A stretch of 64,000 nt of DNA. Origin: Gorsachius magnificus (taxonomy: Eukaryota > Chordata > Aves > Pelecaniformes > Ardeidae). The translations under genes and the position numbers were made by a program. The stretch is from the NCBI GenBank assembly GCA_034008185.1, contig CM067082.1:155317895-155381894 (forward strand), read 5' to 3'. The notes under the pieces are model-generated. The model was not told where the DNA came from. It saw nothing but the letters and a program-made list of their open reading frames with translations, and did not search any database. Numbering within the stretch: position 1 is the stretch's first letter; the number at the start of each line of letters is the position of its first letter. Shown piece by piece: positions 11,407 to 24,800 of this stretch.

Positions 11407-14400
11407 TGTATGTGTTGGCTTTCCTTTCCCCCGGGTAATCTAGAATACCAGCAGTCGCTTAATTTTCTTTTTGTTCAGGGCATGCGTCCCCTTCCAGGAG
11501 CGAGAGGCTCTCCTGAGCTAGAGGAATTCCCTTCGTGGTTCTGGTGGTTTATTTCAGGACTGGCTCAGGGTTTCATTCCCGTTTGGGTTTGCAGCCTGGC
11601 TTTCAGTTTGCTTTGGTTTCTGTTCGGGAGCTCGATTGTTTGGTTGCAAAGCTCCCCCCCAAAACTGGGGATAACGTGATGGCGTTTCCCAGAGGCGATT
11701 CGGCAGCGGGGCAAGGGGGCTCTCGGACGGGACCTTCCTCCAGTTGAAGAAGAGCCGCCCATGAGAAGTTGGGCAAAGTGCTGCTCTCTGACACTTAAAC
11801 CTCACGTGGATGCGCTGTTTGAGGCAAGAGCAGAAGCTGGGAGCAAAGGACGTGTTTCCTGGCTGCTGCGTCCCTTCTGCTTATAATTTCCATGCTTACA
11901 GGTCCCCGATTAGGGCAGTGCTGTTTCCTCCCCCGCCGCAGATGGCTCGTAGCACAGCGTAGAATTAGCAAACAGGATTGTTTCGCCTGGCGATGTGTCT
12001 CTGTGCACACACACACACGTGTGCGCAAAAGCGAATTCTCTCTGCAGACCGCGCAGGCACGGGTCGCTGATGCTTTGATCTTGCAGCTTGTTTCCTTGCA
12101 GCGCATGATTTCTAGCGATTTCATTTTTATTCGGCAGGCTGGGGTCAAGGGGGGGTTGGGTGAGTTTCCCTCTTACTTGTAATCTTTTCTTGCAGTTGTT
12201 TTCTCTCTTTGGAAGGTGAGGTCCCCTCACCAGCATCCTGTTGGGTTGGGTGAGGGTTGCCCACAGGAACTAGGCTGTGCCATCGGTGCTTGGTTGCGAG
12301 TCGCTTCTGTCTGCTCTGCTCGGCTGGTGACAGTGGTTCACTCAAAGCTGCAGTGTTCCCCAGCAAGCAGAGTCTTGGAGAGTGGAAGGTAACCCAGATG
12401 TGGCACTGCATCACTCATCTCTCCTTTCCCCTCCCCTTGTCCCTTAAGAAATGAGACAAGTGGACTTACTTCAATTTTTTTGGCTGTCACCGTGAGCTAC
12501 CCAGCCATCTGCATCACTAAAGACTTTCTTTGAAGAACAACAGGCTGGGAAAATGGATTAAAGTATTAAAAAAAATGACCAGGCAATTATTTCCTGGAAT
12601 TCTACAGACTTTGCTTTAGGGAAGATCCAAAATAGCTCGTGTCCGGGGCTGGAGCTGGGGAGGTGAGAAGGGGGCAAGCGCTCCCATTAGCTGCTGGAGC
12701 TGTTCCAACTCCCGCTCCCACTGAAGCCTATAGCAAATATCCCATTTCTTTAAACATCGTTGGCATGAAGAGGTCCTGTGGGGCCGGATCGTGCAGAGAG
12801 TTAAGTCATGTAGGCTGGTGAAGTTCAACATGCAAGTGGTGGCAGGGTCAGGTCCTTAACGCGGGTGCTCTTGGGTTGATCCTTGCTATTGGTAAGCACA
12901 AATTCCTAAAGCTTTGGGATAACAGGAAGGCACAGCCTAGGTGCAACCAAAGGGTCTTTACTGGTTCCTTTTCAACCCTTTTATTATCTTGTTGTTTCAT
13001 ACTTTATCTCGCTTCCTTGCTCTTGGTTTAGTGGAACCATCACTGACTTTCTCATTCTTCTGCTGTGTTAATGTTCCTGAGATGCGGTTCGTGCCAGGGC
13101 CTTAGAGATTCACAGGCTCCTTATCAGTGCTGGTCTGCGAGGGGTGACTAATACTGAAGTGCCTCCATGCTAAGGAAAATCCCTGTTGTTTTTGTTTTTC
13201 AGTTTAAACTTGGGATTCAGTGCTCATTTTTAAAGCAAAAGTAACTCTGCAATTGTAGCAACCTGGCTCTGGAACCTGCGATGGCCCAGCAGAATGTGTT
13301 TGGTTTTTTGTTGTTTTTTTTAATTGTAATTTACTGAGGTAATTTTTATTGGTATGTCCTTGGAAAAACTTTGAACGAGAACAATCGGCTGATCCAGAAG
13401 TTCAGGGCTATAAAACTGTTGCAGCCATGTGGTTTCTAATTGCTGTTGTAAACTTTCACCTCGGCCTCTCATGATCTACAAATGTGGTGAAAAAAAGGGG
13501 CAAATTGGGCAAATCTCGTTTGCTGTCATTCATCAGCCCATGCTCACCAGAGCCAGGCCTCCTGCAGCGGTCAGCTTTTAACATTTTGAAGAACAGTGGT
13601 AGAATTGGGGGGGAGGCATGGTGTAAATCCAGAATAATCCTTATTAGGGGTCATTTTAGCTTTTTAGGGGTGTAATTAAGATAATCTGGCCCAGAGAGCT
13701 CCAAGTTGGGTGACTTATTTTCGGTGTGTGTTTAATAAATGAGACGTGGATAATTCGAGCCGTTGGTGGATTCCACGTGCCTCCAGACTGCAAGCTTGTC
13801 GAATTAGCCAGATCTGTCCAGCTGGTGTAATTTGTGCTTTTCTTCACAGTTTTATTCTGCTCCAGCTGTGAAGTAGACACATGATGGAAAGGAATAAAAA
13901 AAAAAACACCCTCAGATCTGATCCTTTAGCAGCCCAAGTGTAAATGCTGGAAAGGGGATCATTGTGAAAAATTAGTTAAATTTAAGCGAATGGGACAATA
14001 ACTTCAGCCGGATCTGCATCTCTTCATCCTGTCATTGACTGAGAGGTTAGATAAATACATTTAAACCAAAATAATCAATGTTTTTGGCAAAGAGGCAAGG
14101 TACACGCTAGAATCCTCTAGCCTAATTCCTGCATCCAGCCCAAAGATCCTTCAGCAATGACAGCTTCTGTTTGACAAAGGCCTTGCCACAAAACCTCAAT
14201 GTGTTACGGGGTGTACAATTTATTAAATGTATGCATGTATAAATGCGTGACTGATTTTATTGAAAGCCATCTGAGAGAACCAGTTGCCCAACCCTGTATC
14301 TGGGTAGCTTGGAAAGTCTCGTTGCCTCCCTATAATGCTGAAAGTTTTCGGAGTACATATTTTTCAGCAGTACGTACGTTTTAGAAGCTCTTATTTAGGG

Positions 14401-17400
14401 CATAACAAGGCAAAAGAGCAAAATAGGCAAAATCATAGAATTTGAGGGGAAAGAAAAAAAAAATAATTAATATTTAAGGCTGTTTCCAACAGCGTGTTGC
14501 TCCAGCCCCCCAGCCTGTCAGTGGGGGGATTCACACCGTAATTATCCCACCCTCCCTGCAGCCGAGAGCTCTGTCTCCAGCAGGAAAACTCTGGAGAACC
14601 AGGCAGGAGGGGAATCGTGATGCTTTGTAAAAGGAGATGAGTCCACCAGTGTGTTTCTTAAAAAGAGGGATAGTCGCCCAATATTTAGCATTAGGAGACA
14701 GATGGGACCATGGACAGAGAAAGCTGCGTGATTTGGGAATTTGGGGGGGGTGGCTGGGTGTAGGTCTGTTATTTCCTTTTCCCCCTTTTTACAGTGCTTT
14801 TAAAATACTCTGGTTCAAGCTCCTTCCCGCTGTAATGCCAGCAGTGGTGTGACAGCCAGAGGGCTGCACCAGATAAAAATGCAAAGTAGGGCACGCTGCG
14901 TTTCGCGCAAAGTCCGTCCAGTGCTGACTCGTGACGCTGCCCTGACATTTTGTTCTTGTTTTCATTGTTTCATAGCGGCGTGACTTCGCTGCGTGGGATT
15001 TGTCTCTTCTCACTTGAATATCCAAGGAGGGGACATGGTGGATGCAAAGCAAGGTGCTCTGCCCATTTTGCAAATGGGTCATGAGTAGATGATGGGACCC
15101 GTGTCGTGCAAGAGGTGTTTCAGCTCTCCCGAGGCACCGACTGCGAGGCTGCCTTGGAAATGGCAAACATGCAGAGTTTCTATTATTTTTCAGGGGGACA
15201 GAGGGGAAAGGAAGGATAGCTTTTTCCCTTTACCAGATGGTCTCCAGCAGAAACAACTGGAACAACAAGTATCTTGTCAAAATCAATCTCCTGCTTCCCG
15301 CATCATACGCTGGCTTAGTCTGGTAGGACTGGGAAGTTACGAGCTATTTGGGCTAACCTGTAGACACAAATCTTTGTTGGAGATGGAGAAGAGAGGGAAG
15401 AGGGACAGGAAGGATATCTCCCTGTGCAGCATCAAGTGTCCCATTTATTGGCAGTCTGAGGAAGGGCACCAGACACTGTGTAGATCAATGAGAGCCAAGA
15501 TGAGCTGAATTTTTTTTTTTTTGAGTCAGACTTGAGCACACTCGAAGGGCATTTGTCACGCTCTGCATGGCATCCGTGGCTTAAATTCAGGAAAGAAGTC
15601 AAATTATCTGTGCAGAATAAAAACAGTTACTCCAGTTTTGATGAGGAGAAGGACTTAGCTTGGTTCTGTGAACCCCGTAGGTCTCGTCCTGCCCTCAGAC
15701 CAAGTCAGCACAAGTGTGGCAGTGTCATTTCACTGCTGTGAATGGGATTGCTGCTGCATCATGCTGGCTCAATGGTAATGGATATGTGGTTTTACGATGC
15801 CTGGGAAAGGTTGTGTGGTTAAATACAGGCCCATTCTCTGGTCTCATCAACTTCCCCTCTTCCATATTAGAAAGAAGAGGAAAGTCCTTTGTAAGAACCA
15901 AAAATCTAAGAAATGCAGCCAAGAAAAATCCTCAGCTGTGGGCCAAAACCATAGGTGAAATGGGTCGGAGATTCCTGGAGACCCCAGATTAGGAGGGGCT
16001 GGAGGTCTGGGCCAGAAGGTGGGACAGAGAGCGTGGGTGGACAGACAGACAGGCAGGTCAGAAGCTCCGGCTCACTCCATGAGAGTTGCCGAGCCTGCCT
16101 GTGCCATGGCACTGATTTGTCCTCCTGCCCTGTGCAGCCGGGCACGGTTTCCCTCAGTGAGTGCTGAGCGCTTGCCGTTTCACCACTCCGTCCCTCCATG
16201 CCTCCAGATCTTTTCCAGAAGTCACGAGCTCTTGCAGCTTCATTTGGGTGGGAATGGAGCCAAGAGGGGAGATGTCTCTGCCTCTGAAAATGAGATCCCA
16301 GAGGATTGCAGTTGAAAAAAAAAAAAAATCAGACCCTTCGTTTTGAGGTATGAGAGGGGCAGGGAAGTGATGGCAGCCATCGGACTGGCCTCCATCCAGA
16401 GCTAACACAGCTTAACGCCGTAGCAGAGAGGTCCTGGACACAGCTGGGGAAGGCTGTTCACCAGCTGAGCCATCTTCTTGTCACCGTTCCCTTTTGGAGC
16501 AACCTGCAGCTCGCTTGGCTTCATGCCTTGACCACCAGGGATTTCGCTGGGATGATTCATTTCTCTGGGCACAAGCTTCACCTTTCACATTACAAGACCC
16601 AGAACGCAAGAAGAGTTCGTTCATTAGTACTCAGAAAGTGCCTTGGGGAAGGTTTGAGAAGATGGGTTCCCTGAAGCCACTGGTTGCTGGATGCTCCTTT
16701 CATCATTATACAGCCCTTTTATTTGTTGAATGTGGCGACACCAGACTTCTTCAGCACTGGACTCTTCGCAAAACCTAAAGGCTTCGGGAGATGTAAATAA
16801 AAGTGCAAAGTTTCTTTCTGATAAGGATGTTGTTAACAAAGTACCAAGATACTCTGTCCTGAAACTTCAGCTTTATTAGAAGCGTCTACTGGCTATTAGC
16901 TTTGCTACAAATCACTTTTAAACTGCTTAGCCTCATGCATAAACGCTAATGAGGGAAGAGCTATAATAGCAAGAGCACTTCTGTTTAATAATTGCCAATC
17001 TGCACAAATATAAATAGCCTATGTGAACACGGCTTGACCTGCTGCAAGCAAGCAGGTAAAGGTTAAGAGGTGGAAGCAGATGCAATATTTCTTTGCTGTT
17101 ATGGTCCTTGCCTCCGATATTCTTTCCCCTGCTCATCTGTCAGTCGTGCACATGCAAGACAGATGTGGTGTCCTGAAGTCAGTGCAGCCCTGGGATGAAG
17201 TTAGCATAGGTGACATCAGAACTCAGCCCAGTAATTTTTAGATGGTTGGTTTCTAAAGTGAATTTAGGGACATTTTTGTGTGCAGGGATATGTGTTGTGT
17301 GTTGCTTAAGGCTGGAAAACACACATCAGTGCTGCTTTACTGCCAGATTTTATATACAGCACTAACTTTTATATTTTTATATATATATAGTATTTCCAGG

Positions 17401-18285
17401 ACTTAAAGACCTATTTTAGCTTCTGAGCTGTATGTGAATTTTAGAGACGCCAATATACTTTACATTAACAAAGTCACTTTTCCAGTCAACTGAAACAGTG
17501 GATGTTAACAGCCTTAAAACTCCTCCATTAGTCACATAAGGTAGATTTCTCACCCCCAGGGTAGTCGCTAACCATTTCACTGTTTGCACTGCTGGGAGAT
17601 GGAGACTTATACTTGCCGTCATTTGCATTTAAATCCAAGCGTTAGAACTGAATTGCGATTATTTCCTAATTTGGAACCAAATTGGGATTATTTTCTGATG
17701 CATTTCCCTAGCGGGCCGGACAGCAGAGTTGGTGATGCTGTTTTGATAAACTCTTCTGGGCATCATGACTTGGCTTCATTGATTCGCATTGATTTAAAGT
17801 CGAGAAGAGACCAAAGGAACTGAATACAGAGGTCCCATGGGCCACTATCCCCATCATCCCCTTCTTGCTTTTCCAGCAGGCTCAGGGGTGTTCCTACTCC
17901 TGACAGCCAGTTGGGAAGCCAAGTATGAGCTCCATGTTTTTTTTAATAATCATCCCTGTGAAATTGCATCTCATCAAGAGGGAAGAGAAAAAAAAAATCT
18001 ATTTAAATACAATTCTTGTCTGGAGACGAAAATATCAATACTTTGTGTCTCCTTTGTAAAGCTGAAATCTATTGGGTGTCATTTAAAAAGATGCTTCTTT
18101 GGGGCTCCAACCTTGATTCTGTGTTTAACAGATGTTTCAATTAATACCTGGTGATCTGTAACATCACAACCAACATCTGAGCAGCAAGTGTCTCCAGGGA
18201 CCTTATAAATGTCACCGTCTATCACAGCTAATCAGTCTGCGAGCTTCCTTGCAGGTGACCTCGGCATGGGATTCACCTTGCAGAT
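11407..18285. other. Non-coding DNA downstream of the CpG island (possible first intron)
   Basis: No exon is recognised on either strand. It contains a short CA run at 12006-12018, a TA run near 17378-17389 and several A/T homopolymers. Open frames here are under 150 codons with no domain signature. If the island is the promoter of the + strand receptor, this is the start of a roughly 41 kb intron. Confidence 0.55.
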
Positions 18286-18425
18286 TAGGACACCTACGTT
18301 TTGGCATTTCTGTGTAGGTGTCTACGTGTGACCCAGATGGTCTGAGCTCCTATGGTGGTCAAGCAGCGTGGTCAGGTTCGTGTCAGCTGCCTGCTCTCAG
18401 GCCATCTGAGATGCAGGGAAAGATC
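18286..18425 (+). repeat. Old repeat, left arm of an inverted pair
   Basis: It contains GTAGGTGTCTAC (18314-18325) and GGCCATCTGAGAT (18400-18412). Both recur as exact reverse complements in the same relative order at 19115-19126 and 19035-19047. Intervening words also match loosely (ATGGTGGTCAA against ATGGTCAA on the other strand). The arm lies directly next to the CR1 at 18431. Confidence 0.65.
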
Positions 18426-18430
18426 CCCTA

Positions 18431-18940
18431 ATCATAGAATGTTTTGGGTTGGAAGGGACCCCTAGAGGTCACCCAGCCCAACCCCCTTGCAGGGACCAGG
18501 GACACCTTTAACCAGATCAGGTTGTTCAGAGCCCCATCCAACCTGGCCTGGAATGGTCCCAGGGATGGGGCCTCCACCCCCTCTCTGGGCAACCCCTGCC
18601 AGTGTTTCACCACCCTCATTGTAAAGAATCTCTTCCTTCTATCCAGCCTAAACCTACCCTGGATTAGTTTAAAGCTATTACCCCTTGTCCTGTCACAGCT
18701 GGCCCTACTAAAAAGCTTGTCCCCCCCTTTCCTCTGGGCCCCCTTTAGGGACTGACCGGCCGCACTCAGCTCTGCCCTCAGCCTTCTCTTCTCCAGGCTG
18801 AACACCCCCAACTCTCCCAGCCTGGCCTCACAGCAGAGGTGCTCCAGCCCTCGGAGCATTTTAGTAGCCCTCCTCTGGCCCCGCTCCAACAGGTCCATGT
18901 CCTTCTGGTGCTGAGGGCTCCAGGGCTCCAGATCTCCTTG
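18431..18940 (-). mobile_element. CR1 LINE, minus strand
   Basis: The 3' terminus is at the left (ATCATAGAATGTTTTGGGTT on the + strand). Minus-strand reading gives the CR1 ORF2 tail: a DLLERGQRRATKMLRGLEHL motif, [17 protein letters not shown], then FKLIQGRFRLDRRKRFFT and WQGLPREGVEAPSLG. A 207-codon minus-strand frame at 18428-19051 spans it. It shares diagnostic differences (LRAELSAAGQ) with the copy at 19888, so both belong to one subfamily. 5' truncated and inactive. Confidence 0.95.
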
Positions 18941-18984
18941 TCCCACATTGTCCCTTGCTGGAATGCGAAGCCCCTGTAGATGCT

Positions 18985-19165
18985 GTGTGATCTTCCAGCC
19001 CCATGTGGATGGTATGAACACAGAAAATAACCTTATCTCAGATGGCCCCACACACCTCTGTTATGCACTTTTCTGAACCCCCATTGACCATCGCAGCAGT
19101 TCAGCCACCCTCAGGTAGACACCTACGTTTAGACATCTTAAGCTGGAAGCTGAATCCCTCCTCAG
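18985..19165 (-). repeat. Old repeat, right arm of an inverted pair
   Basis: It carries ATCTCAGATGGCC at 19035-19047 and GTAGACACCTAC at 19115-19126, the exact reverse complements of words in the left arm. The spans between the words are 99 bases on the left and 92 on the right, which supports two inverted copies of one element rather than chance. Confidence 0.65.
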
Positions 19166-19670
19166 GTTCCTCTTGTGTTGTGTAAGAATGAAAAAAGAAG
19201 AAAACCTGCTCACGCTGAGCTTTTCCCTGCAGCCTGCTTTATTCATTACTGAAAACCAGCTTTTATTTCATATTTCCTAAGTGGCCAGGCTGCTTCAGTT
19301 CGAACTTTAAGGAAGGTATCCCTTGGCAAGGCAAAAAGGAAACAAAATTAAATATACTGAACATGATGCCCACCCACCCCCGGAGAAAAACCTGTAACAA
19401 CTCTCTACAGCTGCAACAAAATGAAAATCTGCTTCAGCACTGGCCCTCAGCATTCTTATGCATTCAGGTTGGAAACAGCCAGAATCCAAATCCTGCTGGA
19501 GATTATACCTCTTCCACCTTTATTTTACTCTAGCCAAATTTTAAGTGAATGTAGTGATTATTTTTTGCAGCCTCTCTTCCATTACAGACCCCTCGCCGTT
19601 TATCCGGGGAGGGGTGAACCCCTTTAGAAAGTTCATCCCATTCAGGGCTAGGTGGGACATAGGTATTGCT

Positions 19671-19694
19671 TTTTTTTTTTTTTTTTTTTTTTTA
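19671..19694 (+). repeat. Poly-T tract
   Basis: About 24 consecutive T. It is a simple-sequence tract and could be the A-tail of a minus-strand retroinsertion, but no recognisable insertion body adjoins it. Confidence 0.7.
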
Positions 19695-19887
19695 GTCGCC
19701 TTTCACAGCTCTCAGGAGTTTTCCAAGCAGATTAAACCCCACTGCCCTGGCAGATAAGCTTTTTTGCAGAGGGCATGAGATCCTTCCCAGGACCGTTCCG
19801 CCCTCGCTCGAAGCAAAACCGCTCGGCCGCGGGGCTGCAGCAGCGCTAGCCGATGTGGTCGCCTGTGTCCTGCGGCTAAAGCCACTT

Positions 19888-20375
19888 CATAGAATCACAG
19901 AATGTTTTGGGTTGGAAGGGACCCCTAGAGGTCACCCAGCCCAACCCCCCTGCAGGAGCAGGGACACCTTTATCCAGCTCAGGTTGCTCACAGCCCCGTC
20001 CAACCTGGCCTGGAATGTTCCCAGGGATGGAGCCTCCACCCCCTCTCTGGGCAACCCCTGCCAGGGTTTCACCACCCTCATTGTAAAGAATTTCCTCCTT
20101 ATATCCAGTCTAAACCTACCCTGGTTTAGTTTAAAACCATTACCCCTTGTCCTGTCCCAGCTGGCCCTACTAAAAAGCTTGTCCCCCCCTTTCCTCTGGG
20201 CCCCCTTGAAGCCCTGACCGGCCGCACTCAGCTCTGCCCTCAGCCTTCTCTTCTCCAGGCTGAACACCCCCAACTCTCCCAGCCTGGCCTCACAGCAGAG
20301 GGGCTCCAGCCCTCGGAGCATTATTGTAGCCCTCCTCTGGCCCCGCTCCAACAGGTCCATGTCCTTCTTGTGCTG
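19888..20375 (-). mobile_element. CR1 LINE, minus strand
   Basis: The 3' terminus is at the left (CATAGAATCACAGAATG). The minus-strand frame at 19932-20396 (154 codons) shows [55 protein letters not shown] and [17 protein letters not shown]. It is the same subfamily and orientation as the copy 1.4 kb upstream, but the flanks differ, so this is an independent insertion rather than a tandem duplication. Confidence 0.95.
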
Positions 20376-21446
20376 GTTCCATGCCCTCCTTGCCATCAGT
20401 GATTTGGCTCAATCCGGAGTTGTGCCCGGTATTTCTTTGCTGCTTTCCCCCTGTAATTTGGGACCGGTAATTTGGGACGATTCACCAAGGAATGTAAAGG
20501 GATGTGGCTGCTTACTTCCCCTTCCCGAGCCCTGCCATGTGCTGGGAGCTACCCGGAGGGGTGATGGACCCCCTCTGCCAGCCTTGTGCTGGCTGGGCAC
20601 CCTTTCAGGATTGGCTCCCTGGGGAGGTCACCGGGGTTTCCTATTGCCCCAGCGTCATTCCAAAGCAAGGGTGGAAGCGTGGACGAGCCTGCATTGAAAC
20701 AAGCCGCTCGTTTCCTGCAATGTCTGCATCCATCTGATTATTTTTCGTTTTCATCCTGGCTCTTAAGCATAATTAGGCTTTCCCAGCTTTTTTTTTTTCC
20801 CCCAGTAGAACTTGGTTTTCTTTTTGCTTGACCTACTCAAAGGCAGAGAAAAATGCTGCTGTTTCCCAGGTTCAGAGGGCACCGAAAGGAGGCCAAACAC
20901 TACGTGAAGAATTACTGATATGCCCAAGTGCCGACTGCTAGGCTGCTTGCATTTTTGGGGGGGGGGGAATGACATTAAACACGGCTGCAGAGCCATGTGG
21001 TTCTCAGCTATGCCATGCATTAACCCCCAGTCCTGCAATGATTCCTCTCCAAGAACTTTCCCACCCCTTCTCTTTTGTACAGTCCCCTTGTTGCACAGTT
21101 TCTCCGTTGCACAGTTTTTCCGTGCAAAGCTTTTTTTTTGCCTTCTGGAGCTGGTGCTTTGCAGCTGGGGCACGGGCAGTGTTTCTGAGGGCGGGAATTC
21201 TTGCTTTTTCATCCTCTCTGCAAAATCTCTTTTGCAGCACCATTTCTGGCAAAGCGAACCTCTGTTCCTCTTTGCCCCGCTCTCTGCTCCCTCCCCGGGG
21301 AAGTCATACGCATTTTCAGCAAACGGTACGTCAAAGGCGTATCTTCAGGCTGTTTGTGTACAATGCAGATGAGGCAAGGCTTGTCAAGAGAAATAACAGC
21401 TTCTATTGGAACAACTGACATATATATATATTTATATATACATATT

Positions 21447-21861
21447 ACACAGAATCCCAGAAAGGCAGGGGTTGGAAGGGACCTCCGGAGATCACCAAGT
21501 CCCACTCCCCTGCTCAAGCAGGCTCACCCAGACCAGGTTGCACAGGACATCATACAAGTGGGCTTTGAATATCTCCAGAGAAGGAGACTCCACAGCCTCC
21601 CTGGGCAGCCTGTGCCAGGGCTCCGTCACCCTCAAAGTCAAGAAGTTCTTCCTCACATTCAACTGAAACCTCTTATGTTTCAGTTTGTGCCCATTGCCCC
21701 TTGTCCTGGCACTGGGCACCACTGAGAAGAGTCTGGCTCTGTCCTCGTGACACCCACCCTTAAGATATTTGTATGTGTTGATGAGGTCCCCTTTCAGTCT
21801 TTTCTTCTTCAGGTTAAACAAGCCCAGCTCCCTCAGTCTTTCCTCATAGGGGAGATGCTTC
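21447..21861 (-). mobile_element. CR1 LINE, minus strand, different subfamily
   Basis: The left end is AGAATCCCAGAAAGGCAGGG followed by the CR1 GGTTGGAAGGGACCTCCGGAG word. The minus-strand frame at 21492-21821 reads FNLKKKRLKGDLINTYKYLK, KLKHKRFQLNVRKNFLTLRV and WHRLPREAVESPSLEIFKAH. The terminus and body are more diverged from the other copies, indicating a different or older subfamily. A TA-rich run lies just outside its 3' end (21419-21446). Confidence 0.9.
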
Positions 21862-24800
21862 TATTCTACATAAATGTATATAAAATAAAAATAAATACTT
21901 TCAGGCGTGGCAATACTTCCTGAGGTCTGAAAGAGAAACGAAGCTAAGTAGCGGTTGCTCTGGGTTCTGCCTGATGATGTTTGTCAGTGGGACAATTTGG
22001 AAGAAAAGGGTGCTGGTTGGAGAGAATGGCTCTTTGCAAAACCATCGCTACCGCGCTTCCGTGTTACCAAACCCACAAATTAACATTCATGGTTCTGCTG
22101 GGCATTACAAACCTGGGACTCGGTGGAGACGCTGGTTTTTATGACATGCCGCAGTTTTCTTCACGTCTCACCACCTACTTGTTTCTTGCTGTCGCAGAGG
22201 TGATAACTCTTGCCCACCCCTGCAGTCCTAGGAGGGCTGATGGTCCTAGCAGCTCCTCCCTGGCTAAGTGATTCATCTGCTCTGCAGGTGCTAATTACCT
22301 GTTTTTTCTGTAATTAATTAACTTGACTAAACTCAGAACAGCTATTACAGACCTATGCAGATCCTGAAGTTTCCTGAGTGTGTTTCAGAGTTAAAGAGCT
22401 TTCAAAAGCTCTTTTTATTTTTTCCTCTAGCTGTACTAGTCAGTCTAATAAAAAAATATTACATCCCATACATCAGTAGTCGATCATGGCTATAATAGCA
22501 CTTAATAAAACTGTGGTGTGAGATGTTGCTTTTAGAGATCCATTCATCTTGGTACCTATTTCTTTCGGAGACAGTAGGTTGGATGTCTGTCAGTGGGTGA
22601 AGTTGTGCTGGAAGTACGTGATCTACACTATAATTAAATGTACACGCTGTGAGGAAGAGACTCATAACGTTGGCGTGTGAATTTGTGCCTTCCGCCTTGA
22701 CTCTTGTTCTCATCTGGATCTTACAAGCTGGGGTTTATAAGGCAGGAACAACCTTTCTGTCTCCTTGAGGTCTCTGCCAATGTAGGGCTCCTATCATATG
22801 CGTACGGTTATTTACCTTCAACTTCTTAAAGTTCACTTTTTTGCTGTGCTCCTTCGATTGGGAAGCTGGTCCCAGAGCCAGACAGCTCACTGTTTTAGCC
22901 AAGCCCTGATGGTTTTGTAGATGGAAAGGAAATTAAAAATTGGACCTTGTTGCCTTGGCTCTACTTGACCTGAGCCTCAGAAATGTCTTAAGGGACCAAT
23001 AAGCATCTGGAAATATTTTTAAACCTAGTTATAAAGCTGAAGCTTTGGTTGTCTGTTCAAATCTTTTTGCTACGTAGTGTTGTTACAGGGAGATAAAACA
23101 AAGCCAGGATTTATTGAAGGGACATCTTCCAGAAATACTAAATTCAGTTGTGGAAGATAAGCTAAGTAAAGGGCTGAGTAAAGGTTGCCGTTTTCTAACG
23201 GGATGACACCCAGCGTGCTCGACAGCACTATATTTACTCCTTGAAAACAGAGATTTGGAAGGGGAAAGAGTCCAAGTGGCTGTTGCAAGTTGCAATGGAG
23301 GCCTCGGGGACCGGCCAGGACCTGTGATCCCAGTGTGGTGTTTGCCTGGGGATGTGGCGAGGGCTGGGATGAGGGAGAGGAGGACGTTATCGTACCGTAT
23401 GGCAGGGCAGCTGGGCGAGAGAAACGTGAGGGCAGCAGTCGTGAACTCTGCCTGCGAAGAGGTTAGGGACCACAGCCTTTGGGTAGATCAGCTGTGGAAC
23501 AGTCCCACATTTGAGCTGAATCCCTTGTGCAGGTTGATCACTGGGTCTGCTGATCCCACTTGGATCGCCGCTGTCAAGAAGCATCCCGGAGCTCTAGCAC
23601 TCCTAGGGACAGCCCGTGCTGGAGACGCTGCACATCCTAGGTGCAGATGTCTCTCCTGTGCTGCCTTTTTCCAGCATTTTTTTTTTTTTTCTCTGCATAT
23701 TGCTCTAATAGTGTATTTCTCCTCCTGTTCCTCTCTGCTGCAGATCTGACAGGATTTGTTATTGCACAACTGAAACCATCATCGTAATAAAATAGCAACT
23801 GTGTCTTTGATTCGAGCTCGCTTTCTTCCCCACTACGGGACTGCTGAAAAGTCAAGTCTTTGTTTCTGGACGGGGTATTAAAATGCTTGGCAGGTTGGTG
23901 CCCCTCTACTTTGTAATTATTTCTTCTCTGCCAATTCACCGCTCAGGCTTCCTGGGCTGTCAGCTCTGGAAACAAATATTAAATATATATTGCAGCCCTG
24001 GGAGGAGAGCCCAACCAGTCAGAGGACAACGCACCTAAAAATAAACACTTCTTTCCCTTGCGGAGGAGCCTGGGGAGAAGTACAGGCAAGGAACAGTGTC
24101 CATGGGGTAACCATGAGTAGAAGGAGATGAACCAATAAATTCAGCTGCAGCTGGAGAGGAGCAATGGTTCAGGCACAGGATGAAGCTGAGGAGCTCTTAA
24201 TTCTGTTCCAGGCTCCATAAATGAACTTTCTGCTAGGCATGGTCTTGCAGCTGAACGCCTAAAACCCAATCTGGAAATGAGAAAAATAGACTTCCTTGAC
24301 TTGCCCTTTGCTTATTTCTTTTCACTTTTGTCTGCCTACATCATAAAGACTTAATAGTTAGTGTTTGGCTGGATTAGCCTTGCAAATCGATGTCAGGGAT
24401 GATGCAGTTACCCCCTATGTGTGCACTCGTGCTAACGTCAGGGAGTGGAAGCATCTCCTAAAGCGAAGGGCTAGTGCTGGTGCCGGAATGTTTGTACGCT
24501 CAATGGGATTGAATTTGGCTGGGTGTGGGAAGGTTTGTAGCAGCAAGGGGAGCGAGATATGGGAAGATCCTGCCAAGAGCAGCACTGAGAGCCAGAAAAC
24601 CAACTTCTTTTGTGATGGAGGTTGGCCTGTTTCTGAAAGGGTTGTGTTGTCTGTCACAGGGACTGCCTCAGAGCCTTCCTATATAATGTGTACGTCACTC
24701 AGCTGCTATGCAGGGAGAGCAATTAGTGTGAAACTGTTCAGAATGTGGTGCTCACCCTCCTGCTTAAGGAAAAACTTAGCGAGGCAAAATCACCTTTAGC

